From Pararhizobium arenae (lineage in GTDB: Bacteria > Pseudomonadota > Alphaproteobacteria > Rhizobiales > Rhizobiaceae): a DNA stretch of 64,000 nt. Position 1 is the stretch's first letter. Every line of letters begins with the position of its first letter. A program made the translations under genes and the position numbers. The notes beneath the pieces were generated by a model. The model did no database searches. It saw only the letters and a list, made by a program, of their open reading frames with translations, and was not told the origin of the DNA. Positions 45,004-53,674 of the stretch are shown one piece after another. The stretch spans positions 1-64,000 of the forward strand of contig NZ_MOOY01000002.1 in the NCBI RefSeq assembly GCF_001931685.1, given 5' to 3'.

Positions 45004-45837
45004 ATGACCGAGGTGGTGGAAGAGAGGCTTGCGCTGCTGCCAAGCCATCCTGTCAAGGCGAAGCGATCCTGGCCCATGGCCGGGATCGCGCTTTCGATGG
45101 TTTTTCCGTTGGGGCTTCTTCTGATCTGGGAAGCCGCCGCTTACGCCGGGCTGTTCAACAGTCGCCTGCTTCCTCCGCCATCGCGCGTTCTTGCGACGCT
45201 GTCCGGGCTTGCCGCCTCGGGCGAGCTTGCCCTCCACATCTGGGCGACGACGGTGCGCGTTGCCCTGGGCTTCGTGTTCGGCGCCCTTGCCGCCACGGTG
45301 ATCGGCGCCATCGTCGGCTACTTAGCAACGATACGCCGACTGGTCGACCCCACATTGCAGGCGCTGCGCGCAATCCCGTCCATTGCCTGGGTTCCGCTTT
45401 TCATTCTCTGGTTTGGGATCTTCGAAACGTCGAAAGTGGTGCTGATTGCCGTCGGGGTGTTCTTCCCTGTCTATCTCGGCGTCGTTGGTGCCCTTCTGTC
45501 CGTCGACCGGAAGATCGTTGAAGTCGGGCGCATCTTCCGGCTTTCAGGCTTCGATCTGGTGCGCCGCATTCTTCTGCCAGCAGTCCTGCCGACATTCATC
45601 ATCTCCCTGCGCGCCGGCCTCGGTCTCGGCTGGATGTTCGTCGTCGCTGCAGAGTTCATGGGAGCGTCGGAAGGATTGGGCTATCTGCTCGTCGATGGCC
45701 AGCAACTGGGCAAGCCGGATCAGGTGATGGCGGCGATTCTCGTTTTTGCCATCGTCGGGAAGTTGACCGATAGCTTGCTCGTCGCCGTTACCACGCCGTT
45801 CCTGCGCTGGCAGGACAATTTCCGGCGCGAGGCCTGA
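45004..45837 (+). CDS. ssuC: Aliphatic sulfonate ABC transporter permease SsuC
   Basis: This 277-aa inner-membrane permease has about six hydrophobic segments, LQALRAIPSIAWVPLFILWF and FGIFETSKVVLIAVGVFFPV in the conserved core, and GASEGLGYLLVDGQQLGKPD near the C-terminus. It begins 9 bp after the ssuA stop and ends 1 bp before ssuB. Confidence 0.92.
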   Translation: MTEVVEERLALLPSHPVKAKRSWPMAGIALSMVFPLGLLLIWEAAAYAGLFNSRLLPPPSRVLATLSGLAASGELALHIWATTVRVALGFVFGALAATVIGAIVGYLATIRRLVDPTLQALRAIPSIAWVPLFILWFGIFETSKVVLIAVGVFFPVYLGVVGALLSVDRKIVEVGRIFRLSGFDLVRRILLPAVLPTFIISLRAGLGLGWMFVVAAEFMGASEGLGYLLVDGQQLGKPDQVMAAILVFAIVGKLTDSLLVAVTTPFLRWQDNFRREA

Positions 45838-45838
45838 G

Positions 45839-46594
45839 ATGCTGGACATCAGGAACCTCACCAAGATTTACCCGAACGGGCAGCACGCCCTCGACCGCTT
45901 TTCACTGTCATTGCCACGCGGCGAGATCACTGCCGTCATCGGCGGTTCGGGATGCGGCAAGAGCACCTTGCTACGGCTGGTGAGCGGGCTGGAAACGCCG
46001 ACCCAAGGGTCGGTCGTCATCGATGACGAAACGATCGACAAGCCGCATCCGCTGGTCAACCTGATCTTTCAGGAACCTCGGCTTCTGCCGTGGCTGACGG
46101 TTGCCGACAATATCGGGTTCGGCCTTGCCGATCTGGACCGCCAAAAGCGGGATGCGATCGTCTCAGACGGGCTCGAGCGCGTCGCGCTTTCAGGATATGG
46201 CCATCGCTGGCCAAAAGAGCTTTCGGGCGGGCAGGCGCAACGGGTGGCAATAGCGCGTGCGCTGGCGACCAATCCTGAAGTGCTTCTGCTGGACGAACCT
46301 TTTTCGGCGCTGGATGCTTTTACCCGTGCCGACCTGCAGGAGCATCTGCTCAATATCTGGGATACGTCGAGGCCGACAATGATCATCGTGACCCACGATA
46401 TCGACGAAGCGCTGTTCCTGGCGCGGCGGATCGTTGTCATGCAGCCTTCGCCGGGGCGTATTCTCGACGTGATCGACGTCGATCTTCCCGAACGTCCCGA
46501 TCGGCATAGCGAAGCCTTCGGTGCGGTTCGAAAGAATCTGCTTCAACTTCTTCATCGCTCGTTGCAGCGAACGAAGGCCGCGAGCGGGGGATGA
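45839..46594 (+). CDS. ssuB: Aliphatic sulfonate ABC transporter ATP-binding protein SsuB
   Basis: This 251-aa ATPase has Walker A GGSGCGKST, LIFQEPRLLPWLTVADNIGF (Q-loop region), signature LSGGQAQRVAIARALATN, Walker B VLLLDEPFSALD and the H-loop in IIVTHDIDEALFLARRI. This is the nitrate/sulfonate/taurine branch. It closes ssuACB; ssuD itself is 20 kb upstream. Confidence 0.93.
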   Translation: MLDIRNLTKIYPNGQHALDRFSLSLPRGEITAVIGGSGCGKSTLLRLVSGLETPTQGSVVIDDETIDKPHPLVNLIFQEPRLLPWLTVADNIGFGLADLDRQKRDAIVSDGLERVALSGYGHRWPKELSGGQAQRVAIARALATNPEVLLLDEPFSALDAFTRADLQEHLLNIWDTSRPTMIIVTHDIDEALFLARRIVVMQPSPGRILDVIDVDLPERPDRHSEAFGAVRKNLLQLLHRSLQRTKAASGG

Positions 46595-46772
46595 GAATGA
46601 AACGCGACCTGGTCATGGCGGTCACGGTATCTGTGCCGGTGCCCACGGCTGACCCCGCAATTTCCCGCGGGATCGACGGGTGGAACAAGTGCCTCTCATA
46701 AATCTCCTGCCGACAACTGTCCTTTGTCCGGTATGCCCTATCTAAGATGTTCAACCAAGGCAGAGAGGGCAT

Positions 46773-48128
46773 ATGGTTTATGACGTCGCCGTCGTTGGAT
46801 CGGGATTTTCGGCGATTGCCGAAACGGCCAACCTGTTACGGCTGCTCCCGGCCTCGTCATCGATCGCCGTCGTCGGCGATGACCCGGGGTTTGGCCGTGG
46901 AACAGCCTATCGAACCGAACTTCATATCCATCGTCTGAACGTGCCGGCCCAGCGTATGAGTATTTTCGCGGACCGTCCCGATGATTTTGCCGATTGGCTG
47001 CGCACGCGCGGAAAAGGCGTGCCGCCTGATGGCTTTGCGAGCCGCGATGATTTCGGTCGCTACCTTCGCGACAGGCTTGCGGCTCTTCTGCGCGAGCGCG
47101 ACCGGCCTGTGCTGCATTTCATCAAGGCGAAGGCCGTTGCATGCGAGCAGTGCAGTGCGGCAAAAAATGCCTTCCGACTCGATAATGGTTCGCTCCTCGA
47201 AGCAACCAACGTTGTCCTGTGCCTCGGCATCGGGAACGCGGATGTATCGGTTGACGTGACTCATATTGAAGGGCCGATGCGCGAGCGTATCGTCACCAAT
47301 CCATGGCGATTGGGTTGGTTGTCGCATGTGAAACCCTCTCAGACCGTCTGTATCCTCGGGTCAGGCCTGACCATGGTCGACCAGGTCCTTGCGCTGCGGG
47401 CGCACGGTCACCGCGGCCCGATCCGCGTCCTGTCTCGCCGTGGACTCTTGTCGCACGCCCACGCCGATTCAAAAGTCGAGCCTATCGCACCGACACTGCC
47501 CGCCTCGCGGGATATGAGCGCTCTTCTTGCTTCTCTGCGACAGCAGGTGCGTGCTGGAGCGGACTGGCGTGGCGTCATGGATGGCTTGCGCCCTTTGACG
47601 CAAAGGCTCTGGCAGGAATTGTCGCCCGCGCAGAAAAGCCGCTTTCTTCGCCATGCCTTGCCTTGGTGGAACATCCACCGTCACCGTCTTGCACCGTTGG
47701 TCGCATCGCGCCTCGACGCCTTAGGAAAAAGCGGAGCGCTCCGCGTGTACAAGGGCTACATCAAGGATATTGAGGCGGCGAAGTGCAAGCTGGTCGCCTC
47801 CTTCCGGCCGCGCGGCGAAAGCGGTCTCGCGCAGCTCGAGGCTGATTGGGTGGTCAATTGCACGGGGATGGAGCGCGCGGGCATCCGCCATTCGCCGCTG
47901 CTTCGCCAGATGCTGCAAGATGGCTCGATCAGGGCGGATGAACTCGGTCTGGGAATTTGTGTCGACCAGAGCGCACAGATCGTGGATCGCAACGGCGTTG
48001 TCCAGCCGGGCCTTTTCGCCCTGGGTGCACTGACCGCCGGACAGTTCTGGGAAATTACCGCCGTCCCGGATATCCGCGTTCAGGCCCGCAGTGTCGCAGA
48101 GCAGATAGCGGCCAACTTGGCCGTTTAG
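46773..48128 (+). CDS. FAD/NAD(P)-binding protein (paralogue of 25557-26978)
   Basis: This 451-aa soluble protein has YDVAVVGSGFSAIAETANLL at the N-terminus, FGRGTAYRTELHIHRLNVPA as FAD contact, and a second dinucleotide fold in VCILGSGLTMVDQVLALRAH (about residue 193). The same order of motifs and HRHRLAPLVASRLDALGKSG-like segments are in the other copy. GAGAGGG lies upstream of ATG 46773, 178 bp after ssuB. Each copy sits beside ssu genes, so these proteins may supply or shuttle reducing power for desulfurisation. This is a guess: they do not resemble classical FMN reductases. It is the last gene of the island. Confidence 0.85.
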   Translation: MVYDVAVVGSGFSAIAETANLLRLLPASSSIAVVGDDPGFGRGTAYRTELHIHRLNVPAQRMSIFADRPDDFADWLRTRGKGVPPDGFASRDDFGRYLRDRLAALLRERDRPVLHFIKAKAVACEQCSAAKNAFRLDNGSLLEATNVVLCLGIGNADVSVDVTHIEGPMRERIVTNPWRLGWLSHVKPSQTVCILGSGLTMVDQVLALRAHGHRGPIRVLSRRGLLSHAHADSKVEPIAPTLPASRDMSALLASLRQQVRAGADWRGVMDGLRPLTQRLWQELSPAQKSRFLRHALPWWNIHRHRLAPLVASRLDALGKSGALRVYKGYIKDIEAAKCKLVASFRPRGESGLAQLEADWVVNCTGMERAGIRHSPLLRQMLQDGSIRADELGLGICVDQSAQIVDRNGVVQPGLFALGALTAGQFWEITAVPDIRVQARSVAEQIAANLAV

Positions 48129-48260
48129 CCAACTCGTGAAATGGACATTCTCCCTGCGAACAAAACAACTCGCCTACACCAGATGATCGCAGGGTCAACG
48201 CATAGCAAAACCGATGGACGGGTTTATGACTGAAATATCGGCTAAACTCTTTCACAAGTT

Positions 48261-48289
48261 GGAGCCTCCGGCAGCCCCGGTGCGGTTCA
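48261..48289 (-). repeat. Solo IS3-family terminal repeat
   Basis: Twenty-four of 29 bases match the terminal repeat at 7921-7949 in the same orientation. Neither transposase sequence nor a partner end is found nearby, so it is a relic of a related IS. Confidence 0.75.
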
Positions 48290-48407
48290 CTTCATCTATC
48301 TCACAGGTGCAATGATCTCGGTTTGATGAATGTCGGTTGTACCGCAATCACCGATGCAGGCCCTGCAGCATAACAGGCGACCTCATCGAGCTGATTTTGC
48401 ATTTTGA

Positions 48408-48424
48408 AGTTCCATAATGGAACT
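48408..48424. promoter_or_regulatory. 17-bp palindrome, possible IclR-type operator
   Basis: AGTTCCAT and ATGGAACT are perfect inverted repeats around one central base. Sites of this shape are typical of IclR-family repressors. There is no gene immediately downstream for it to control, so it may be a leftover. Confidence 0.45.
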
Positions 48425-48457
48425 ACGCTACATTCGCCAAGCTCCAGTGCGAATAGC

Positions 48458-48491
48458 TACAAGTCTCAGTGCAATCAGGCCCCCGCAACCA
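48458..48491 (+). other. attR: left attP arm (48458-48471) plus core (48479-48491)
   Basis: TACAAGTCTCAGTG is the exact inverted repeat of 92-105, and GCCCCCGCAACCA is the exact direct repeat of 81-93. Together with attL this rebuilds an attP with 14-bp arms 18 bp apart. The bases beyond 48491 would be the original chromosome 3' of the tRNA gene. Confidence 0.78.
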
Positions 48492-48580
48492 ACGCATCGC
48501 ACTCATCTGGTTTAAACTCAGACAAATCCGCATTGAACGTCTCCAGCATATCCTCGGATCCCGTTGCAATGCTGCGCTCA

Positions 48581-49480
48581 TCACTCCAGCCGAGCCGGAA
48601 AGCCCGGTGCGCGCAGGTCGGTCTTGAGCAGGTCTTCCAGAAGCTTGGCGATCATCGGCGATTCAGCGTTGCCGCCGTAAGCCGCCTTTGCGGCAACGTA
48701 GGTTTGCTGGGTGACCCCCGCAAGGTCGAGCGGGACGCCGAATTCACGGCCGAACGCCATGGCAAATCCGAGATCCTTCAGTGCCAAGTCAATGTTGAAG
48801 GCGACATCGTACGATCCGTTCAGGATGAGCGCGCCCTCCGTCTCGTGGACGAAGGAGTTGCCGGAGGAAGCCTTTATGGCGTGCCAGGCTTGACCGAGAT
48901 CGAGGCCGCCGCGCCGGGCAAGCATTAGCGCTTCGCTGCATGCCTTGAGGTGGATGAAGGCCAGCATGTTGGTGATCACCTTGATGATCGCAGCATTGCC
49001 AAGCGTACCCATGTGAAAAATCTTGTTGCCCATGGCTTCGAGCGCCGGCAAATGGATATCAAAGAGCTCCTTGTCGCCGCCGGCAAGCATTGTGATCGTT
49101 CCATGCGCGGCAAGATGCACGCCACCCGTAACCGGTAGTTCCATCGTCCGCACGCCATGCTTCGCCGCCACGGCAGCGAGACGGAGAATTTCATCACGGC
49201 TGATCGTCGACATCTCAATCCAGGTCGATCCGGGTCTCAGGCCGGAAAGCAACTGGGTAAGAACCAGCTCGGAAACAGATGGTGAGGGCAGGCAGGTGAT
49301 CACTGCATCGCACTGCCGCGCCATGTCTTCCGGAGAATCTGCCCAAGTGGCCCCATCTGCAACGAGGCGATCTGAAAGATGTTTGTGACGATCATGCACA
49401 ACTACCTTGAAGCCGGCCTTGAGGAGGCTGGCAACGAGGTGCCCTCCGAGATTTCCTAGCCCGATATAGCCGTAGATCAT
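48581..49480 (-). CDS. NAD(P)-dependent beta-hydroxyacid dehydrogenase (HIBADH family)
   Basis: This 299-aa soluble enzyme has the Rossmann motif YGYIGLGNLGGHLVASLLKA, the substrate motif ELPVTGGVHLAAHGTITMLA (about residue 115) and the catalytic Lys in NAAIIKVITNMLAF (about 165). The family oxidises 3-hydroxyisobutyrate, tartronate semialdehyde, 6-phosphogluconate-type or similar acids. It is the last gene of a five-gene minus-strand operon, where it could process the end product of sugar-acid breakdown. Confidence 0.88.
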   Translation of the reverse strand: MIYGYIGLGNLGGHLVASLLKAGFKVVVHDRHKHLSDRLVADGATWADSPEDMARQCDAVITCLPSPSVSELVLTQLLSGLRPGSTWIEMSTISRDEILRLAAVAAKHGVRTMELPVTGGVHLAAHGTITMLAGGDKELFDIHLPALEAMGNKIFHMGTLGNAAIIKVITNMLAFIHLKACSEALMLARRGGLDLGQAWHAIKASSGNSFVHETEGALILNGSYDVAFNIDLALKDLGFAMAFGREFGVPLDLAGVTQQTYVAAKAAYGGNAESPMIAKLLEDLLKTDLRAPGFPARLE

Positions 49481-49575
49481 TAGCGTTTGATCCTTGTTAA
49501 ACCAAAGGGTGAATTTGGAAGCGGAGGAGAAACCACCACGCAGCAGAGCCTGATTTTTCTCAGCCCGCAGCCATG

Positions 49576-50895
49576 CTATTCCGCGGCCGCCGTGGTCGGT
49601 ATTTGCGCCGCCACTCTCGTTTTCGTCCGTGACTTCAGAAGACCTATGGCAACCAGGCCAAGGGTACCGGACGCGGCGATGAAGCCAAAGTACATCTGAT
49701 AAACTGCGAGTCCCGTATGGTGATCAGCAAGGTACCCATTCAATTTAGGGAGATAAATGTCAGGTGTATATGCGATCAGGGAAATCACGCCGATGGCGAG
49801 GCCTGTCACTCGGGTGGGGATATGGCGACTTTCCAGGATCGACCAATACAAGTCTCGAGTGGCGTAGGTCATCACCCCGATCAGCAATACGACAAACAGC
49901 AAGACGGAACTGCCGGCCGCCGATGGCAGAAACATGAGCGCCAGCAGCCCGAGAATGCTCAATGTCATCGTAATCGCCAGTACATTTTCCCGGCCTATCT
50001 TGTCGCCCAGAAAACCAGCCCCCAGACCACCGATTGGACGCATCCACAACTTCGCTACGGTGATAAACGCGGCGGCGCTTGCCGTCATCGTGTATTTTTC
50101 CTGCAGGAAAGCGGAGAAGGAATAGGTCGCCCAAAACAACTGATAACCACAAAGAATGATAATGGCGATGAGCCAAAGCTCGGGCACTGCGAGGAGGAAC
50201 CTGAGATCAGCCAGTAGATTGTTCTCGCTTGCAGCGGTCTTGACGGGGGTGTCATCTCTCAAACGTAGGAATAGGAAACACAAGACCCCAACTGCAAAGC
50301 TGTTGTAGACATAAAGTATGATGACCGATGGCAGGGTCTCCGCTGCAGCGAGGCCTTTACCATCAACGTAGTAGCTAAACAGCGCAACCGCGGCGGTAGC
50401 CAGGATAGCTTCCACAAGGCCACGCATCCCTTCCAGGCCGCCAAAGAATCGTCCCTGCTCATGGGGCCGAGCCAGCATCTTGACGCCCTTCAGGAGCGCC
50501 GCCCAGAAGGTCAGACCGGATGAGATGCCCCAGCCAAGAAATATCCAATACAAGGCCGATCTATCCGGAATGCTGGCATACCAAAGACCTAGAATCCCGG
50601 TGAAGATCATCGAGAAGGTCAAGAGCAGGCGCGGCGAGACGCTGTCCGCCAGCCAACCGCTCGGCAGATAGGTGAGCAGAAACATCGTCCCGAGCATCGA
50701 ATAATAGGTACCAAGTTCAGAGCTGGAGATGTGGAAGGTTTCGAGAATTGTGGTTTCGAAGTTCTGGCGAAGATAAATCAGCGGATAGATCGAGCCCGCC
50801 GCAAGCAGCAGGATGAAAAATTGAAAGTAGCGCTGGAGGCCAGACTGGTGCGGTTGCGCATTGCTGATGCCTGTGGCCGGACTGAATCTAGCCAT
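49576..50895 (-). CDS. MFS transporter, sugar-acid/anion-type
   Basis: This 439-aa inner-membrane protein has about 12 hydrophobic segments. The first cytoplasmic loop region (MFLLTYLPSGWLADSVSPRL) matches the MFS signature, and there is a central loop near residue 215-230. The operon neighbours metabolise hydroxylated acids or polyols, which suggests uptake of that substrate by proton symport. The exact ligand is not evident. Confidence 0.88.
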   Translation of the reverse strand: MARFSPATGISNAQPHQSGLQRYFQFFILLLAAGSIYPLIYLRQNFETTILETFHISSSELGTYYSMLGTMFLLTYLPSGWLADSVSPRLLLTFSMIFTGILGLWYASIPDRSALYWIFLGWGISSGLTFWAALLKGVKMLARPHEQGRFFGGLEGMRGLVEAILATAAVALFSYYVDGKGLAAAETLPSVIILYVYNSFAVGVLCFLFLRLRDDTPVKTAASENNLLADLRFLLAVPELWLIAIIILCGYQLFWATYSFSAFLQEKYTMTASAAAFITVAKLWMRPIGGLGAGFLGDKIGRENVLAITMTLSILGLLALMFLPSAAGSSVLLFVVLLIGVMTYATRDLYWSILESRHIPTRVTGLAIGVISLIAYTPDIYLPKLNGYLADHHTGLAVYQMYFGFIAASGTLGLVAIGLLKSRTKTRVAAQIPTTAAAE

Positions 50896-50989
50896 CGCCT
50901 TAACTCCTCCCGAGAGTGTGAAGCTGTGAAACCGTGCGGTTAGTGAGGTGGGGTGAAAGACCAGGTCACCCGCCAGAGCGGGTGTAGGC

Positions 50990-52420
50990 TTAAACGCGGA
51001 TGGAGCTACGAACCTTCAGTTCCTGGTAGTCCTCGAGCCCGAAGATCCCACCCTCGCGGCCATTGCCCGATTGTTTGTAGCCGCCAAAGGGAGAGCCGTA
51101 GTTCGTGGCCTGCCCATTTATCGCCACGGTGCCCGCGCGAAGGGCGTCAGCAACGCGCTCAGCCCGAGCTAGGTCCCCGGTTTGCAGATAAGCGGCTAGG
51201 CCAAAATCGCTGTCATTTGCAATGGCGATAGCCTCAGCTTCGGTATCGAAGGGAATGATCACTAGAACCGGACCGAAGATTTCTTCGCGCGCAATCCGCA
51301 TCTCGTTGGTCACGTCGGCAAAGACTGTTGGTTTGACAAAGCATCCCTTCTCCAGCCCTTCGGGCTTGCCAGTCCCCCCCGCCAAAAGGCGCGCACCTTC
51401 ATCGATACCCATCTTGATCATGGTCTGCACACGGTCGAACTGAATTTGGCTGAACAAGGGACCAATATGATCGCCGGGCTTGGCGGGATCGTCGACCATT
51501 TGCGTCTCTGCAACCTTCTTTGCGATTTCGAGAACGCGATCGTAGACGCTTCTTTCAACCAGCATCCGAGTGGGTGCGTTGCACGACTGTCCAGTATTAT
51601 AAAAACAATGGGCGACAGATGCAGCAACACGCGTTTCCAAATCGGCGTCGGCAAAGACCAAGTTCGGGGATTTGCCGCCCAGTTCCAGCGTTACTCGCTT
51701 GACCGTATCCGCGGCATCCTTTGAAACTGAGATGCCGGCGCGTGTGGATCCCGTGAATGACATCATCGCGATATCACGATGGCGCGACATTGCACTGCCC
51801 ACCTCCTGCCCATCGCCGAAGACGAGATTGAACACGCCCGCCGGATAGCCTGCCTCGTGCACGATCTCGGCAAACAGCGCCGCTGACAGGGGCGCATATT
51901 CTGACGGCTTGAGCACGCATGTCGCTCCCGTGGCAAAGGCGGGCACGACTTTCAGCGCTATTTGGCTGATCGGCCAGTTCCATGGAGTAATCAGCCCGCA
52001 AACCCCGATTGGTTCAAGAAGCAGTGTGTCGCCATTGGCCAATATCTCGCGCTCGGACTGGCCTTGGAGCGCGGCGATAAACGCCTCGATATGTTCGACG
52101 CCGCAAAAAGCCTGCTGTTCTCGCGCCATGCTAATCGGTGCGCCCATTTCCGTGCTTATCGCCTGTGCCATTTCCTCCAGCCGAGAGGAAAGTACCGCTT
52201 TCAGCCGCTCCAGCAGAGCAATCCGTTCTTCTTTGCTTGTCTTCGAAAACGTGTCGAACGCAAGCTTTGCCGCCGCCACTGCCGCGTCGACATCCCGGCT
52301 GTCGCCTAGAATTACCTCACCAACAACTTCGCAGTTGGCGGGGTTTGTGATGGCAAGCGGTGTGCCTGATACGGGCGCGACCCAGGCGCCACCAATATAG
52401 AATTTGTCCAGCTTCTTCAT
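50990..52420 (-). CDS. NAD(P)-dependent aldehyde dehydrogenase
   Basis: This 476-aa enzyme carries the family landmarks: LITPWNWPISQIALKVVPAF (cofactor region), TLELGGKSPNLVFADADLET with the general-base Glu, and the catalytic Cys in CFYNTGQSCNAPTRMLVERS (about residue 286). It oxidises an aldehyde, probably one made by the GMC oxidoreductase or formed later in the pathway. It is preceded by the dehydratase gene with a 27-bp gap. Confidence 0.93.
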   Translation of the reverse strand: MKKLDKFYIGGAWVAPVSGTPLAITNPANCEVVGEVILGDSRDVDAAVAAAKLAFDTFSKTSKEERIALLERLKAVLSSRLEEMAQAISTEMGAPISMAREQQAFCGVEHIEAFIAALQGQSEREILANGDTLLLEPIGVCGLITPWNWPISQIALKVVPAFATGATCVLKPSEYAPLSAALFAEIVHEAGYPAGVFNLVFGDGQEVGSAMSRHRDIAMMSFTGSTRAGISVSKDAADTVKRVTLELGGKSPNLVFADADLETRVAASVAHCFYNTGQSCNAPTRMLVERSVYDRVLEIAKKVAETQMVDDPAKPGDHIGPLFSQIQFDRVQTMIKMGIDEGARLLAGGTGKPEGLEKGCFVKPTVFADVTNEMRIAREEIFGPVLVIIPFDTEAEAIAIANDSDFGLAAYLQTGDLARAERVADALRAGTVAINGQATNYGSPFGGYKQSGNGREGGIFGLEDYQELKVRSSIRV

Positions 52421-52447
52421 AAGTCTCTCATTCCGTTTGGATGCAGG

Positions 52448-53656
52448 TCAGGGCACGACCGGTTCGGTGACCAGGTTGAGGTGCAGTTCAGGCCCCATAT
52501 AGGGGCTTTGGGCGATCGCCTGGTCGTTCAGGGTTACGCCGAGACCCGGAGCCGTGGGCGGTATAACGAAGCCGTTTTCCCAAACGATCGGCTCGTTTAG
52601 AAACCGCATGAAAGGACCATCGAAGCGGCCGATCGATTCAAGGATCAGAAAATTCGGGCTGCATGTCGCGATCTGGATGTTGGCGGCCGCCACAACCGGC
52701 CCGCAGTAGAGGTGCGGAGCGATCTGCGCCGCTCGCGTCTCCGCCATCCCGGCGATCTTTTTGGCTTCCAGCATGCCGCCGACACGGCCGAGATTCATTT
52801 GCAGGATCGAGGCCGCACCCGCCTCAAGCAGACGGGCAAATTCGTGCTTCGTCGTTAATCGCTCTCCTGCTGCGACAGGGATCGAAGTGAAGCGTGCCAC
52901 CTCGGCCATGTCGGCGGGATTTTCCGGCGGGATGGGCTCCTCGAACCAGAGCGGGTCGTAAGCTTCCAGTCGCCGCGCCAGGCGTTTGGCGCCGGAAACG
53001 GTGAACTGACCATGGGTGCCGAACAGAAGGTCGGCCCCGTTTCCCACGGCTTGCCGGATACGTTTGCAGAACGCTTCAGACCGCCACAAATCTTCCATGC
53101 GCGGCTGATGACCGTCATAGATCGTATAAGGGCCGGCCGGATCGAACTTCACGGCCGTGAAGCCCTCTTCAACGGCGGAAGCGGCGACTTCGGCGGCTAT
53201 ATCCGGATCGTTATAGACGTTGGGAAGGCTCGGATCAGGATAAACGTCACCATGCGGAGGATAAAGATAGGTGTAGCTGCGCAGCCGCTCGTGAACCTTG
53301 CCGCCAAGCAATTGGTAGACAGGCTGGTCGGCCGCCTTGCCTATGATATCCCAGCAAGCCATTTCGAGGCCACTCAGGACGCCCATCACGGTCACGTCAG
53401 GGCGCATCGTGAAGCCGGCGCCATAGCATCTGCGCCACATCCGTTCGATATGATGTGGATCGTTGCCTTCGAACTGGCGGGTGAACATGTCGACGGCCAT
53501 CGCCGCGCAAAGGTCCGGACCGAAGGTGGCGTTGTAAACTTCGCCCACGCCGCTGATACCGCAAGCGGTGGTCAGGCGGACGAATATAAAATACCGGCCG
53601 CCGTGTCGCGGCGGCGGGTTGGCGACAACGAAAGTCTCTATCCGATCAAGCTTCAT
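52448..53656 (-). CDS. Enolase-superfamily (mandelate racemase/muconate lactonising type) sugar-acid dehydratase
   Basis: This 402-aa enzyme has an N-terminal capping domain and a C-terminal barrel. Visible metal-binding positions are Glu in PLWFEEPIPPENPADMAEV (about residue 240) and Glu in VAAGERLTTKHEF (about 266). The usual first ligand (Asp in D-x-H-G) is replaced by Gly in LLFGTHGQFT (about 212). A VKFDP motif stands where other members have the KxK or its variant, and His in IAPHLYCGPVV (about 315) could be the acid/base. The nearest functions would be dehydratases of mannonate-, galactonate- or related acids. The substitution may be a feature of a subgroup. Confidence 0.85.
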   Translation of the reverse strand: MKLDRIETFVVANPPPRHGGRYFIFVRLTTACGISGVGEVYNATFGPDLCAAMAVDMFTRQFEGNDPHHIERMWRRCYGAGFTMRPDVTVMGVLSGLEMACWDIIGKAADQPVYQLLGGKVHERLRSYTYLYPPHGDVYPDPSLPNVYNDPDIAAEVAASAVEEGFTAVKFDPAGPYTIYDGHQPRMEDLWRSEAFCKRIRQAVGNGADLLFGTHGQFTVSGAKRLARRLEAYDPLWFEEPIPPENPADMAEVARFTSIPVAAGERLTTKHEFARLLEAGAASILQMNLGRVGGMLEAKKIAGMAETRAAQIAPHLYCGPVVAAANIQIATCSPNFLILESIGRFDGPFMRFLNEPIVWENGFVIPPTAPGLGVTLNDQAIAQSPYMGPELHLNLVTEPVVP

Positions 53657-53674
53657 GAACTGGGCCCTTTGCGA

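Larger units (their letters stand above)
48129..48580. other. 452-bp island end without genes
   Basis: This stretch contains a lone IS3-type terminal repeat (48261-48289), a 17-bp palindrome (48408-48424), the attR region (48458-48491) and then the presumed original chromosome. A short frame from ATG 48417 begins MELRYIRQ, like many LysR proteins, but loses resemblance at once and stops after about 32 codons. No functional gene is seen. Confidence 0.6.

Noticed and set aside
46640-46680. Alternative island end at CCCCGCAA near 46653
   Set aside because: Only 8 bases match the tRNA core and no inverted arm is adjacent, whereas 48479-48491 has the full 13 bases plus the perfect 14-bp arm.
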